Shown here one piece after another: positions 6,095-6,676 of a stretch of DNA of 6,676 bases (position 1 is its first letter; every line of letters begins with the position of its first letter). The stretch is from Lachnospiraceae bacterium UBA2868 (GTDB taxonomy: Bacteria; Bacillota_A; Clostridia; Lachnospirales; Lachnospiraceae). Location: NCBI GenBank assembly GCA_002350465.1, contig DEEW01000065.1, positions 1 to 6,676 of the forward strand. The letters run 5' to 3'. Below the pieces are notes generated by a model. The model did no database searches. It was not told where the DNA came from and saw only the letters and a program-made list of their open reading frames with translations. Made by a program: the position numbers and the translations under genes.

Positions 6095-6676
6095 AGATAA
6101 AGTTTGACAGAAAAGACAAAAGATTTAACCTGATGGTAATGTGGACATTAATTACGATCGTCCTTGTTATTATGGTACTTATCATATATTTCGGACTTAA
6201 CAGAAGTAACAGGATGAAGGCATATCAGACGTCAGACCTTTTGATCAAGCAGGTAGAGGACGTTATCGAAGAGAATAAGCGAAAGGAAAAGTCACTTACC
6301 GACTCGCTGAAAGAAAACTACATTTCCAAGGCAAAGGCAGTGGCGTATATCGTAGATTCATCTCCGGAGAAGGAATATGACCTTGCTGAACTGATACGTA
6401 TAGCAAAGCTTATGTCGATCGATGAGATACATCTGTTTACTGAAGATGGGGAAATATACAGCGGCACAGTTCCAATATATTATGGATTTTCATTCGACTC
6501 GGGAGAACAGATGGCTTTTTTTAAGCCTATGCTGAATGACAAGGCGCTTTCGATGTGCCAGGACGTAACGCCTAATACGGCCGAGAGCAAGCCAATGATG
6601 TATGCGATATGCTGGAATGATAGCGGAACACATATGGTTCGATCCCTATCTGGACCATATGTGTTCCGCTATCATT
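6091..6676 (+). CDS. 5' part of a membrane sensor, probably a hybrid histidine kinase (partial; last ~38 bases unreliable)
   Basis: An open frame runs from TTG 6091 to the window end without a stop. It overlaps the preceding stop by four bases (TTGA). The product begins (M)KIKFDRKDKRFNLM, has one membrane segment at about residues 15-36, then a charged helical stretch (37-80) likely to be a coiled coil, and a sensor domain with GEIYSGTVPIYYGFSFDSGEQMAFFKPML and DVTPNTAESKPMMYAICWNDSGTHMV. I recognise this as the N-terminal sensor of large Lachnospiraceae hybrid histidine kinases. The kinase part would lie beyond the window, so the kinase call is an inference. The next ATG (6133) would remove the conserved basic start, so TTG is preferred. 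After base 6638 the frame reads RSLSGPYVFRYH, an artefact of the fold-back at the contig edge; the reverse strand there gives the expected QIGIEP. If complete, this protein could supply the ATP-binding domain its neighbour lacks. Confidence 0.75.
   Translation, partial: MKIKFDRKDKRFNLMVMWTLITIVLVIMVLIIYFGLNRSNRMKAYQTSDLLIKQVEDVIEENKRKEKSLTDSLKENYISKAKAVAYIVDSSPEKEYDLAELIRIAKLMSIDEIHLFTEDGEIYSGTVPIYYGFSFDSGEQMAFFKPMLNDKALSMCQDVTPNTAESKPMMYAICWNDSGTHMVRSLSGPYVFRYH
6616..6676. repeat. Perfect 23-base inverted repeat with 15-base spacer at the window edge (probable fold-back chimera)
   Basis: Bases 6616-6638 and 6654-6676 are exact reverse complements, and the right arm stops at the last base of the window. 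The reverse strand from 6676 repeats NDSGTHMV and continues QIGIEP, a better protein continuation than the + strand frame. The spacer is therefore also inverted native gene sequence. This fits template switching or an assembly fold-back, with GGT at 6636-6638 as the short shared sequence at the junction. Confidence 0.8.

Noticed and set aside
6616..6676. Inverted repeat as a genuine terminator, transposon end or attachment site
   Set aside because: It lies inside a coding region, ends at the window edge, and its reverse strand continues the same protein, which a fold-back chimera explains better.

Overview
The window looks like chromosome from an anaerobic Firmicute of the Lachnospiraceae type (Butyrivibrio, Roseburia and relatives). 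This is inferred from the protein style: large Cache-type hybrid kinases with REC and HPt domains, a receiver-GGDEF regulator with a charged insert, and a Nim-like flavoprotein behind an MBL hydrolase. Base composition is moderate and slightly AT-rich. All genes are on the + strand. No rRNA, tRNA, CRISPR array, transposase or insertion sequence was seen.

Layout. Bases 1-166 are non-coding, with a hairpin and a possible extended -10 promoter. Then come two overlapping enzyme genes: an MBL-fold metallo-hydrolase (about 167-1081) and a pyridoxamine-phosphate-oxidase-like flavin protein (1066-1542). A 145-base gap (1543-1687) carries a candidate promoter with a 12-base palindrome over its -10. 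From 1688 to the window end runs a tightly packed signalling operon: a receiver-GGDEF regulator with a second, degenerate GGDEF-like domain (1688-3013); an amino-acid-type substrate-binding lipoprotein (3018-3806); a membrane sensor with dCACHE, HisKA, REC and HPt domains (3827-6094); and the 5' part of a further membrane sensor with a TTG start (from 6091).

Proposed joint function (inference). The lipoprotein and the dCACHE domain, which carries the residues known for amino-acid recognition, sense an external amino acid or a relative. The signal passes through His/Asp relay domains to the receiver-GGDEF protein, which would make cyclic di-GMP. No ABC permease or ATPase gene is present for the lipoprotein.

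Two points stand out. First, the 755-residue hybrid sensor keeps its H-box, REC and HPt but has no ATP-binding HATPase_c domain: HisKA leads into REC after a linker of about 14 residues. It either depends on another kinase, possibly the next gene, or has suffered an in-frame deletion. Second, the last ~38 bases are a fold-back copy of the preceding gene: a perfect 23-base inverted repeat ends exactly at the window edge, and its reverse strand reads the expected protein continuation. This looks like a chimeric contig end, so sequence after about 6638 should not be trusted.
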